Assembly (NCBI RefSeq): GCF_016836705.1
Contig: NZ_JAFCGY010000025.1
Location: 1 to 64,000, forward strand
DNA length: 64,000 nt
Source of the DNA: Mesorhizobium caraganae
GTDB taxonomy: Bacteria > Pseudomonadota > Alphaproteobacteria > Rhizobiales > Rhizobiaceae
Direction of reading: 5' to 3'
The notes beneath the pieces are model-generated. The model saw only the letters and a list, made by a program, of their open reading frames with translations, ran no database searches and had not been told where the DNA came from. Made by a program: the position numbers and the translations under genes. Each line of letters opens with the position of its first letter. Position 1 is the stretch's first letter. Positions 52,660 to 60,457 of this stretch are shown in pieces.

Positions 52660-53661
52660 CTACTGCCGAAGCGGCGCGCAGCTCTCCCTTTCGACAAGCA
52701 CCGGGGTGAGCACTTCGCGGCGCGAATGCGCCGCCGGCTCGGCAACCCGCGCGAGCAGCAGGCTCACCGCCCGCGTGCCGATCTTCTCGACCGGCTGCGC
52801 GATCGTCGTCAGCGGCGGCCATGTGGTGACGGCATAGGGGATGTCGTCGAAGCCGACCATCGAGATGTCGTCGGGGACCCGCAACCCGCGCGAACGCAGC
52901 ACCGTCAGCGCGCCCATCGCCATAAGGTCGTTGCAGGCAAACAGCGCGGTGATGTCGGGCGCCTGCGCCATCAGCCGTTCCATCGCCGTGCGGCCGCCGG
53001 CGAAATGATAGTCGGAATCGACGACGGCATTCGCCGGCAGGTCGAGCCCGGCTTCTTGCAGCGCCCTGGCGAAGCCGCGTAGACGGGCCGGGCTGGAGCT
53101 GGAATCGCGCGGGCCGCCGATGACGCCGATCTTCTCGTGACCGAGCCCGACCAGATAGCGGCCGGCGAGATAGCCGCCATGATCGTGATCGACCAGCACG
53201 GTATCGACATTGACCGAATGGATCTCGCGGTCGAGCAGCACCGCCGGCACGCCGGGCAGAAGATTGGAGAACACCCGCGCATGGTCGGACGAGCCGGCGA
53301 AGATCAGCCCGTCGATCTGCTTGGCCATCAGCACCTGGAGGTAGCGCTCCTCCTTCTCGGCGCTGCCGTCGGAGTTGCACAGGATCACCGTATAGCCGGC
53401 AAGGAAGCCGGCATCCTCGATCTGGCGCGCCACGCTGGCGAAGAACGGGTTGGAATTGTCCGGCAGCAGCAGGCCGATGGTCTTGGTCTCGCCGCGCCTC
53501 AGGCTGCGGGCGAGCGTGTTGGGCCTGTAGCGCAGAGCGGCGATGGCCGAATGCACGCGCTCGGCCGTCTCCGGCTCGACATGGCGCGTGCGGTTCATCA
53601 CATGCGAGACGGTTGCGACCGATACTCCGGCATGGCGCGCGACATCGGCAATCGTCGTCAT
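52660..53661 (-). CDS. LacI family transcriptional regulator
   Basis: 333 residues: TIADVARHAGVSVATVSHVMN is the LacI helix-turn-helix with hinge, and the remainder is the periplasmic-binding-protein-like sensor (GLLLPDNSNPFFASVARQIE, LFACNDLMAMGAL, VGFDDIPYAVTTWPPLTTI). Last gene of the sugar ABC operon, following the permease by 11 bp, so it probably represses the operon through the palindrome near 57311 and releases on binding the imported sugar. Confidence 0.93.
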   Translation of the reverse strand: MTTIADVARHAGVSVATVSHVMNRTRHVEPETAERVHSAIAALRYRPNTLARSLRRGETKTIGLLLPDNSNPFFASVARQIEDAGFLAGYTVILCNSDGSAEKEERYLQVLMAKQIDGLIFAGSSDHARVFSNLLPGVPAVLLDREIHSVNVDTVLVDHDHGGYLAGRYLVGLGHEKIGVIGGPRDSSSSPARLRGFARALQEAGLDLPANAVVDSDYHFAGGRTAMERLMAQAPDITALFACNDLMAMGALTVLRSRGLRVPDDISMVGFDDIPYAVTTWPPLTTIAQPVEKIGTRAVSLLLARVAEPAAHSRREVLTPVLVERESCAPLRQ

Positions 53662-53672
53662 TAGTTGTCCCT

Positions 53673-54689
53673 CTAGCGGATCACCTTCAGCAGCTTTTCC
53701 CGATAGGCGTCTAGGATGACGGCAAGCACAATGACAAGGCCTATCACGATCGGCTTGAAATTATCGCCGACGCCAAGCAGCTGCAGCCCGGTCGACAGCA
53801 CCTGCAGGATGCAGGCGCCGACCAGCGTGCCGATGATCGAGCCCTTGCCGCCGCTAAGGCTGGTGCCGCCGATGATGACGGCGGCAATGGCGTTGAGCTC
53901 GTAGCCGACGCCGGCGATCGGGCTGCCTATGTTGAGGCGCAACAGATAGACCATTGCCGCGATGCCGGCGGTCAGGCCGCTGATGATGAAGGCGGCGATC
54001 TTGTAGAAATCCGGATTGTGGCCGGACAGCCGCACCGCCTCGTCATTGGTGCCGACGGCGAAGATCATGCGGCCGAACACGGTGAAGCGCAGCACGAACC
54101 AGCCGGCCGCGATCACCAGCACCGCGATCAGGAAGATCGACGGCAGGAAGCCGCCAATGATGAGGTTGCCGAAATCGACGAAACTCTGCGGCAGGCCGGT
54201 GATGGTCGAATTGTCACTGACCACGCGGGCCGCGCCCGCCGCCATGTTGAGCATGCCGAGCGTGACGATGAAGGACGGGATCTTCCAGCGCGTCGAGATC
54301 CAGCCATTGAGGAAGCCGCAGACCGCTCCCGTGGCCATGCACGCCAGCAGCGCCAGCAGGATCGCCACCCCCGGCGACAGGCTCTCGTCGATCATGACAG
54401 TGGCGCCGACCACCGTGCACAGCGCCAGCACCGATCCCACAGAAAGGTCGATGCCGCCGGTGAGGATGACGAAGGTCATGCCGGCGGCGAGCACCGTGTT
54501 GATGGCGATCTGCACGAAGATCTTCAGCGCATTGCCCGACGTGGCGAAGTAGGGCGCCGTCGCCGAGAAGAACACGGTGATCAGCACCAGCGCCAGAAGC
54601 ACGCCGGCATCGCGCACCAGAAAGCGCAGGAATTTCGCGCGGCCCGGGGAAACAGGCGCCGACGCAGTCACTTGCGACGTCTCGCTCAT
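53673..54689 (-). CDS. Sugar ABC importer permease, RbsC type
   Basis: 338 residues with about ten membrane segments: LLALVLITVFFSATAPYFAT, INTVLAAGMTFVILTGGIDLSVGS (signature of the RbsC/XylH group), and the cytoplasmic coupling GTNDEAVRLSGHNPDFYKI. ATG at 54689 overlaps the stop of the ATPase gene (ATGA), and the 15 residues MSETSQVTASAPVSP precede the first helix. Channel subunit of a monosaccharide importer. Confidence 0.93.
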   Translation of the reverse strand: MSETSQVTASAPVSPGRAKFLRFLVRDAGVLLALVLITVFFSATAPYFATSGNALKIFVQIAINTVLAAGMTFVILTGGIDLSVGSVLALCTVVGATVMIDESLSPGVAILLALLACMATGAVCGFLNGWISTRWKIPSFIVTLGMLNMAAGAARVVSDNSTITGLPQSFVDFGNLIIGGFLPSIFLIAVLVIAAGWFVLRFTVFGRMIFAVGTNDEAVRLSGHNPDFYKIAAFIISGLTAGIAAMVYLLRLNIGSPIAGVGYELNAIAAVIIGGTSLSGGKGSIIGTLVGACILQVLSTGLQLLGVGDNFKPIVIGLVIVLAVILDAYREKLLKVIR

Positions 54690-56185
54690 GGTCGCACATA
54701 CTCCTGATAGGCGAGCGACAGGATGTGCTCCTGGTCGAACGCGGCGCGCGGCACGTCGCCGACGATCTTGTTTTTGGAAAAGACGATGATGCGGTGGCAC
54801 ATGCCCATCAACTCGGGCAGGTCGGACGACACCATGATGATGCCCTTTTTTGCCGCCGCAAGCATCCACAGCAGCTGGTAGATCTCGCGCCGCGCGCCGA
54901 TGTCGACGCCACGGGTCGGCTCGTCGAGGATCAGCGTCGAGGTGCCCCGGAACAGCCACTTCGCCAGCACCACCTTCTGCTGGTTGCCGCCCGAGAGATT
55001 GCGCACCGCCTGCTCGATCGAACTCGCCTTGACCCTGAGCTGGCCGACCAGATCGTTGGCGGCGGCAGCCTCCGCCCGGCGGTTGAGCAGCCCGTTGCGC
55101 GAGACTTTTCCCAGATCGGTGATGGTGATGTTCTTGTCCACCGCCATGTCGAGCAGCAGGCCCTGGCCCTTGCGGTCTTCGGTGAGCAGGCTCAAGCCGT
55201 GCCGCACTGCATCCTTGGGCGCGGCGATCGCCACTGGCTTGCCGTCGATCTCGACCACGCCGTCGAGTTTCGGATCGGCCCCGAACAGCGCCCGCATGGC
55301 CTCGGTGCGGCCGCTGCCGACCAGCCCGGCGACGCCGAGGATTTCGCCATGGCGGACGGCGAAGGAAATGGCTGGGGTCTCGGTGCTGCGTTTGAGATTG
55401 GCGACGCTGAGCGCGACGGTGCCCGGCACGATCGAAGCATCGAAGCCATATTCGTCGGCAATGTCGCGGCCGATCATCATGCGCACCAGGTCCGGCACGG
55501 TGAGGCCCTGCAAGTCGCGGGTTGCGACCAGTTTTCCGTTGCGCAGCACCGTCACCCGGTCGCCGATCTCGAACACCTCGTGCAGGCGGTGCGAGATGTA
55601 GATGATGGTGACGCCCTTGGCTTTCAGCCGCTTGATGATGGCGAACAGCCGCTCGATCTCCGGCGGCGTCAGCGTCGCCGTCGGCTCGTCGAGGACAAGC
55701 AGCTTTGAGTCATTGCTCAGCGCCTTGGCGATCTCGACCAGCTGCATCTGCGCCACGCCGAGTGCCTCGACGCGGGTGCGCGGGTCGATGTCGAGGCCGA
55801 CCTCGTTCAACAGCGCCACGGCGCGGCTGTTGAGCGCCTTGCCGTCGACGATGCCGAAGGCGCGGCGCGGCAGGTTTTCCAGCATCAGATTCTCGGCGAT
55901 GCTGAGATAGGGCAGAAGGTTGAGTTCCTGATGCACGATGCGGATGCCGGAGAGCTGCGCATCATGCGGCGTCTTCGGCCGATAGGGCTGGCCGTTGAAG
56001 GCGATCGAGCCGGAGTCCGGCTGGTAGATGCCGGCCAAGAGCTTGATCAGCGTCGACTTGCCGGCGCCGTTCTCGCCCAGGATGATGTGGGTCTCGCCGC
56101 GCGCGATCGACAACGACACCTCGCTCAGCGCGACGGCGCCGGGAAAAATCTTTCCGACCCCTTCAAGGGAGAGAATCGCATCCAT
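54686..56185 (-). CDS. Sugar ABC importer ATP-binding protein, RbsA type (two ATPase domains)
   Basis: 499 residues. First domain: Walker A LGENGAGKSTLIKLL, signature region ALGVAQMQLVEIAKAL and Walker B LLVLDEPTATLTPPE. Second domain: GLVGSGRTEAMRALFG in place of Walker A (normally degenerate in RbsA), signature LSGGNQQKVVLAKWL and Walker B TLILDEPTRGVDIG. Start MDAILSLEGVGK (56185) chosen because this is the family N-terminus; the longer frame to 56245 adds basic residues. Overlaps the permease gene by ATGA. Upstream (137 bp) is the binding-protein gene. Confidence 0.93.
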   Translation of the reverse strand: MDAILSLEGVGKIFPGAVALSEVSLSIARGETHIILGENGAGKSTLIKLLAGIYQPDSGSIAFNGQPYRPKTPHDAQLSGIRIVHQELNLLPYLSIAENLMLENLPRRAFGIVDGKALNSRAVALLNEVGLDIDPRTRVEALGVAQMQLVEIAKALSNDSKLLVLDEPTATLTPPEIERLFAIIKRLKAKGVTIIYISHRLHEVFEIGDRVTVLRNGKLVATRDLQGLTVPDLVRMMIGRDIADEYGFDASIVPGTVALSVANLKRSTETPAISFAVRHGEILGVAGLVGSGRTEAMRALFGADPKLDGVVEIDGKPVAIAAPKDAVRHGLSLLTEDRKGQGLLLDMAVDKNITITDLGKVSRNGLLNRRAEAAAANDLVGQLRVKASSIEQAVRNLSGGNQQKVVLAKWLFRGTSTLILDEPTRGVDIGARREIYQLLWMLAAAKKGIIMVSSDLPELMGMCHRIIVFSKNKIVGDVPRAAFDQEHILSLAYQEYVRP

Positions 56186-56321
56186 GGGCAGCGGAATCCT
56201 AAACTGCGCGCGTCCGCCGCGAAAGCGGCGCGGGAGCGTCGCCATCGCCGCCGACAGTTTGCCGGCGGCGATGATGAGACAAGCGGAAACGCCGGAGGGA
56301 GTACCGGCGCCTTCGTTCGCC

Positions 56322-57287
56322 TCAGCCGGTGATCAGCTTGATGTCGGTCTTGACCCAGCCGGAGAACTTTTCGCCCGCAAGTTCGCGCAGGCCGTAATCG
56401 ATGCCCATGGCTGCCATCTGCGCGCCATACTGCTCCACCGTTGCGAGCATCTTGCCCGCCTTGAGCAGCGGGCCGACGGCCGGGATGTTGTCGAAGCCGA
56501 CAACCTTGATCTGGCCCGACTTGCCGGCCGCGTCGAGCGCCTTGACGACACCGAGCGCCATCGAATCATTGGCCGCCATCACGCCCTGTATGTCCTGGTA
56601 CTGGGTGAGGAAGTTGGTCATCAGCGTGTTGGCTTCCTCGGTCTCCCAATGCGCCGTCTTGGAGTCGAGCAGCTCGAGGCCGTTCTCCTTGACCGCGTCG
56701 TCGAAGCCGAGCTTGCGCTCCTTGGCATTGTCGGCTTCCGGGTTGCCTTCGAGGATGACGACCTTGCCGCCCTTGCCCAGCGCCTTGCCTAGCGCATCGC
56801 CGGCAAGCTTGGCGCCGCTGCGATTGTCCGGACCGAAGAAGGCGAGGTCGATGCCGGCCTTCTTCTTGGCTTCGGCGTCGAGCGCGACGTCGATGTTGAT
56901 GACTTTGATGCCGGCCTGCAGCGCCTTGGCGATCGGCGTCACCATGGCCTTCGAATCGGCCGGCGCGACGACGATGATGTTGTAGTTCTGGGTGATGAAG
57001 TTCTCGATGGCGTCGACCTGGGCGGCGAAGTCGCGCTCGTCCTTCATGCCGACGGCGGCGAAGTCGAACTTGTCCTTGTTCTTGGCGGCATACTCCTCGG
57101 CGCCGGCCTGCATCTGCTTGAAGAACTCATTGGCCAGCGACTTCATGACCAGTCCGACCTTCGGCTTGTCGGCGGCAAAGACCGGCCCAAGCGGCAGCGC
57201 GAGTGCGCCCACGGCCATGGCGCTGGTCATCAGGAACTGGCGGCGCGAGAACGGGCCGAGCCCGTCCGTAATTGTTTTCTTGCTCAT
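56322..57287 (-). CDS. Sugar ABC importer periplasmic binding protein, RbsB type, Tat signal
   Basis: 321 residues of the ribose-binding-protein family (Peripla_BP_4). The N-terminus has SRRQFLMTSAMAVGALALPLGPVFAAD, a twin-Arg signal with an A-x-A cleavage site. Mature protein begins near ADKPKVGLVMKSLANEFFKQM, with IIVVAPADSKAMVTP and VMAANDSMALGVV typical of the pentose/hexose binders. The ligand (ribose, allose, xylose or another sugar) cannot be read from motifs. First gene of the operon; the operator-like palindrome is 24 bp upstream of the ATG. Confidence 0.92.
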   Translation of the reverse strand: MSKKTITDGLGPFSRRQFLMTSAMAVGALALPLGPVFAADKPKVGLVMKSLANEFFKQMQAGAEEYAAKNKDKFDFAAVGMKDERDFAAQVDAIENFITQNYNIIVVAPADSKAMVTPIAKALQAGIKVINIDVALDAEAKKKAGIDLAFFGPDNRSGAKLAGDALGKALGKGGKVVILEGNPEADNAKERKLGFDDAVKENGLELLDSKTAHWETEEANTLMTNFLTQYQDIQGVMAANDSMALGVVKALDAAGKSGQIKVVGFDNIPAVGPLLKAGKMLATVEQYGAQMAAMGIDYGLRELAGEKFSGWVKTDIKLITG

Positions 57288-57310
57288 GATTCCTCCTCTG
57301 TGATCCCTAG

Positions 57311-57332
57311 TAATCGGTTACGCAACCGATTA
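57311..57332. promoter_or_regulatory. LacI-type operator upstream of the sugar ABC operon
   Basis: TAATCGGTTAC-GCAACCGATTA: 9-bp arms TAATCGGTT/AACCGATTA around the ACGC centre. The CG-centred imperfect palindrome with AACCG arms is characteristic of LacI-family sites. The LacI-type gene at the end of this operon is the expected regulator. Confidence 0.8.
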
Positions 57333-57564
57333 CGCCGCAGGTTAGTGCTAGGCTTTGCTAGGTGTCAATATCGGCGGCGGCAACTTCCAGCGCCGTCGCT
57401 GGCGCACCTTGCGGTGGCTCGGGCCGCAACGCGTCCGTCTCGATTGGGCCAAAACGCCACCGGCCGACGCATCGATCGCATTCTCGCTGCCGCCGCAGCG
57501 CTGTATCGTTCTCAATACCTGGTGATTCCCGGTCCAGTGATTCCCGAGCAGACAGGAAGCCTTC

Positions 57565-58314
57565 ATGCATGGCCTGACGCCCATACTTTCCGCTGTGGCC
57601 GCCTCGTTCCTCGCCTCCTTCGTCGAAGTGGTCGAGGCCTTCACCATCGTGCTGGCGGTCGGCGTCACCCGCAGCTGGCGGCCAGCGCTGACGGGCGCCG
57701 CCCTTGCGCTGACGCTGCTGGCGGCTTTGGTGCTGGCCTTCGGACCGTTGCTGGCGCTGGTTCCCATTAGCGTGCTGCAGTTCGTCGTCGGCGTGCTCCT
57801 GATCCTGTTTGGCATGCGCTGGTTGAGAAAGGCCATCTTGCGCGGCGTCGGCGTCATTGCCTTGCATGACGAGGACGCCGCCTTTTCCAGGGAAACCGCC
57901 GCCTTGCAGCAACAGGCCAATGACCGCCGCGCCGATTACCTGGCCGGGCTCGCGGCTTTCAAGGCGGTGCTGCTCGAAGGTGTCGAGGTGGTGTTCATCG
58001 TCATTGCCGTGGGTGCTGCGCACGCGCAGACCTTCTATGCCAGCCTTGGCGCACTGGCGGCGTTTATCCTGGTGACGATCATCGGCCTGGCGGTGCACCG
58101 GCCGCTGGCGCGGGTGCCGGAAAATGCGCTCAAATTCGCCGTCGGCCTGATGTTGACCAGCTTCGGCATTTTCTGGACCGGCGAAGGGCTTGGCGCCGAC
58201 TGGCCGGGCGCCGATCTGGCGCTGCTGGCCATCTTCGCCATCATCGCCGTCGCGTCCTTCGCCATCGTGCGCTGGTTGCGCGACCCCAAGGCTACACAAG
58301 GAGCTGCCCGATGA
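57565..58314 (+). CDS. COG4280-like polytopic membrane protein with duplicated E-x-x-E helix
   Basis: 249 residues, six or seven membrane helices. FVEVVEAFTIVLAVGVT (first half) and LLEGVEVVFIVIAVGAA (second half) share the pattern E-x-V-E-x-x-x-I-V-x-A-V-G, so the protein is built from two halves. That pattern recalls the E-x-x-E metal-binding helices of UPF0016/GDT1 and FTR1-type transporters, but no family name is certain (I recall COG4280). Start ATG with AGGAAG six bases upstream. Its stop overlaps the next small membrane protein gene (ATGA). Confidence 0.7.
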   Translation: MHGLTPILSAVAASFLASFVEVVEAFTIVLAVGVTRSWRPALTGAALALTLLAALVLAFGPLLALVPISVLQFVVGVLLILFGMRWLRKAILRGVGVIALHDEDAAFSRETAALQQQANDRRADYLAGLAAFKAVLLEGVEVVFIVIAVGAAHAQTFYASLGALAAFILVTIIGLAVHRPLARVPENALKFAVGLMLTSFGIFWTGEGLGADWPGADLALLAIFAIIAVASFAIVRWLRDPKATQGAAR

Positions 58315-58526
58315 AACTCCTGCGCCTCATCCTGAAGGAACTCGTCGGCATGTTCATCGACGACGGCAGCCTGGCGACGCTGGCGCTGCTACTGATCGTG
58401 GCGATCACCGCGGCGGTGAAGCTGCTGGCGCTGCCGCCGCTTGCCGGCGGCATCCTGCTTCTGGCGGGCTGCCTCGCCATCCTGCTCTACAGCGTGCGCC
58501 GCGCGGCGCGGCGCTCCGGTCAGTAA
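58311..58526 (+). CDS. Small membrane protein (71 residues)
   Basis: Two predicted helices (LATLALLLIVAITAAVKLLAL and ILLLAGCLAILLYSV) and a basic C-terminus (RRAARRSGQ). Coupled to the COG4280-like gene by an ATGA overlap. No family recognised; a subunit or stabiliser of the upstream protein is plausible but not shown. Convergent with the ICMT-like gene, the two frames overlapping by 7 bp at the 3' ends. Confidence 0.65.
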   Translation: MKLLRLILKELVGMFIDDGSLATLALLLIVAITAAVKLLALPPLAGGILLLAGCLAILLYSVRRAARRSGQ

Positions 58527-59155
58527 AGGGTGAAAAACACCGGCAGCACGCCGCTGATCCGCAACTGCTCGACCGTCTCGATGGCCGGAAACAGCGCCAG
58601 GAAATAGAGCCCGTCGACGAATGTCCGCCGCAACGCCTTGGTCGAGAACCGGCGTTCGGCCTGGTCGTGAAACAGCAGCGGGTTCGGCCAGAACGGCGGC
58701 GTGCGTTCGGCATAGGCGCTGTAGGCGGGGCCGACCTTTCCAAACAGGAACTCGGCCTCCTTGCGCGCCGTCACCCGGAACACAAGGTAGCTCACCAGAG
58801 CGAGCGCAGCCGCCACCAGCACCGAGCCATACATCAACCCGATGCCCGCGGCGCCGACCGTGGAAAAGAAATAGAGCGGGTTCCGGCTCATCGAGAACGG
58901 ACCGATGGTGACCAGCTCGTCGTTCTTCCTGCCGCCGACATAAAGAATGCTCCACAGCCGGCCGAGAATGCAGACCAGCACGAAGCCGATGCCGAGCGCT
59001 TCTATGTATTCATGCCCGTCCGAGCCTTCGACGAGAAAGGGTTTTGTGAACAGCAGCGGCGCAATGGCGAGGACTGCGGCGACTTGTACAACGATGAGGC
59101 GCTTGTGCTGGTCGAACGCCTTCGCCGCCGGCTTGGGGGGAGCTTCGCTCATCAT
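58520..59155 (-). CDS. Isoprenylcysteine carboxyl methyltransferase (ICMT)-like membrane protein
   Basis: About 211 residues, several membrane helices (LIVVQVAAVLAIAPLLFTK, EALGIGFVLVCILGRLWSI) and a C-terminal ICMT/PEMT-like region: VTIGPFSMSRNPLYFFSTVG (the RHPxY-like SAM-binding motif, here SRNPLY), FRVTARKEAEFLFGKVGPAYSAYAERTP, a typical ending of bacterial ICMT-like enzymes. Substrate in bacteria is unknown; relatives may methylate small lipophilic compounds. Start at 59155 or 59152, both with AGGA upstream. The frame overlaps the small membrane protein gene by 7 bp at the 3' end. Confidence 0.8.
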   Translation of the reverse strand: MMSEAPPKPAAKAFDQHKRLIVVQVAAVLAIAPLLFTKPFLVEGSDGHEYIEALGIGFVLVCILGRLWSILYVGGRKNDELVTIGPFSMSRNPLYFFSTVGAAGIGLMYGSVLVAAALALVSYLVFRVTARKEAEFLFGKVGPAYSAYAERTPPFWPNPLLFHDQAERRFSTKALRRTFVDGLYFLALFPAIETVEQLRISGVLPVFFTLY

Positions 59156-59242
59156 AGTTCCTGCTCTCCGGCAGGGCCCATCGCGCCGGTGTCTCGCCCA
59201 TCCACTAGCGCTTCCGTGCGGCGATGACGAGGCGCCGACCGA

Positions 59243-59287
59243 TGATTCCAGGAAAAAGCATGAAGCGGCTTTTCGGCCGGAATTGCG
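59243..59287. repeat. Dispersed palindrome, CAATTCC subfamily (copy 3, degenerate)
   Basis: GATTCCAGGAAAAAGCATGAAGCGGCTTTTCGGCCGGAATTGCG, similar to 8947-8994 with a few changes in the left arm and loop. Lies in the divergent gap between the ICMT-like gene and the response regulator gene. Confidence 0.7.
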
Positions 59288-59337
59288 CCAAAACAGGGCA
59301 TTAGAGCGGGCTCCAATGGCCAGCGATTGGAGCAACA

Positions 59338-60015
59338 ATGCGCCTTCTTCTCGTCGAGGACGACCCACGCACGGCCGACTATGTCGTCAAGGGCCTGAGT
59401 GAGGCAGGCCATATCTGCGATCTGCTGCGCGATGGCCGCGACGGGCTGTTTGTGGCGACCCGCAATGCCTATGACGTGATCGTCGCCGACCGCATGTTGC
59501 CTGGCCTCGACGGCCTGTCGATGATCAAGGCAGTGCGCGCGGCTGGCGTGCGCACGCCGGCGATCTTTCTGACCTCGGTCGGCGGTGTCGACGACCGCGT
59601 CGAGGGGCTCGACGCAGGCGGCGACGATTATCTGGTCAAGCCTTTCGCCTTTTCCGAACTGCTTGCCCGCATCAACGCACTCGGCCGCCGCCCGGCGGTG
59701 CAGGAGCAGAAAACCACGCTGCGCATCGCCGACCTCGAAATGGACCTGATCCAGCGCCGTGTCACCAGGCAGGGCCAGGCCATCGACCTGCAGCCGCGCG
59801 AATTCAGCCTGCTCGAAGCGCTGATGCGCGGCGAGGGCCGCGTCATCACCCGCACCATGCTTCTGGAACGGGTCTGGGATTTCCATTTCGACCCCAAGAC
59901 CAGCGTCGTCGAAACCCATATCAGCCGGCTGCGCGCCAAGATCGACCGGCCGTTCGAGGTGCCGCTGATCCACACCGTCCGCAACACCGGCTACAGCCTG
60001 CACGCGCCGAGTTGA
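59338..60015 (+). CDS. OmpR-family response regulator
   Basis: 225 residues: receiver domain with DD (8-9), phospho-acceptor Asp51 in VADRMLPG, Thr and Lys in FLTSVG and LVKPF, then an OmpR/PhoB winged helix (LQPREFSLLEALMRGEGRVITR, SVVETHISRLRAKID). Start ATG 59338 with GGAG upstream. Pairs with the kinase gene 443 bp downstream, separated by a DUF1232 gene in the same direction. Confidence 0.95.
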   Translation: MRLLLVEDDPRTADYVVKGLSEAGHICDLLRDGRDGLFVATRNAYDVIVADRMLPGLDGLSMIKAVRAAGVRTPAIFLTSVGGVDDRVEGLDAGGDDYLVKPFAFSELLARINALGRRPAVQEQKTTLRIADLEMDLIQRRVTRQGQAIDLQPREFSLLEALMRGEGRVITRTMLLERVWDFHFDPKTSVVETHISRLRAKIDRPFEVPLIHTVRNTGYSLHAPS

Positions 60016-60063
60016 ATGGGCCATGCTCGATCGCATCTCGCACGTCCAACTGGCTGTACGTAT

Positions 60064-60453
60064 ATGAGCGATATGTCGATGCTGGACTCTGCAGAGCGAT
60101 GGGCGCGCGGCATCACGCGCGACACGGTGGCATTGTGGCTTGCCGCCCGCGATCCTCGTGTGCCTTGGTACGCAAAGGCCGCTGCCGGAGCGGTTGCGGC
60201 CTATGCTCTGAGCCCCATCGACCTCATTCCTGATTTTATCCCGGTCATCGGCTATCTGGATGATCTGCTGATCGTCCCGCTCGGCATCATGCTTGCGGTC
60301 AAGCTGGTGCCAGCCGGTCTCATGCAGGAATTCCGTGATGCGGCCACGCGCCGCGCCAAGCCGATTGGCAAGGCCGGACTGGTCTTCATGATTGCTGTCT
60401 GGATATTGGCGGCGCTGGCGTTGCTATGGCTGTTCTGGCCGAAGTCCGCCTGA
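60064..60453 (+). CDS. DUF1232 (YkvA-type) membrane protein
   Basis: 129 residues; the hallmark is DxxPVPWYxKxxAxxxxAYALSPIDLIPDFIPVIGYLDDLLIV, here with RVPWYAKAAAGAVAAYALSP and SPIDLIPDFIPVIGYLDDL, plus a second helix FMIAVWILAALALLWLFW. The function of DUF1232 proteins is unknown. Start MSDMSMLDSAERW (60064) preferred to an in-frame Met at 60016, which overlaps the regulator stop. The kinase ATG follows four bases after its stop, so the three genes look like one operon. Confidence 0.85.
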   Translation: MSDMSMLDSAERWARGITRDTVALWLAARDPRVPWYAKAAAGAVAAYALSPIDLIPDFIPVIGYLDDLLIVPLGIMLAVKLVPAGLMQEFRDAATRRAKPIGKAGLVFMIAVWILAALALLWLFWPKSA

Positions 60454-60457
60454 AGCG

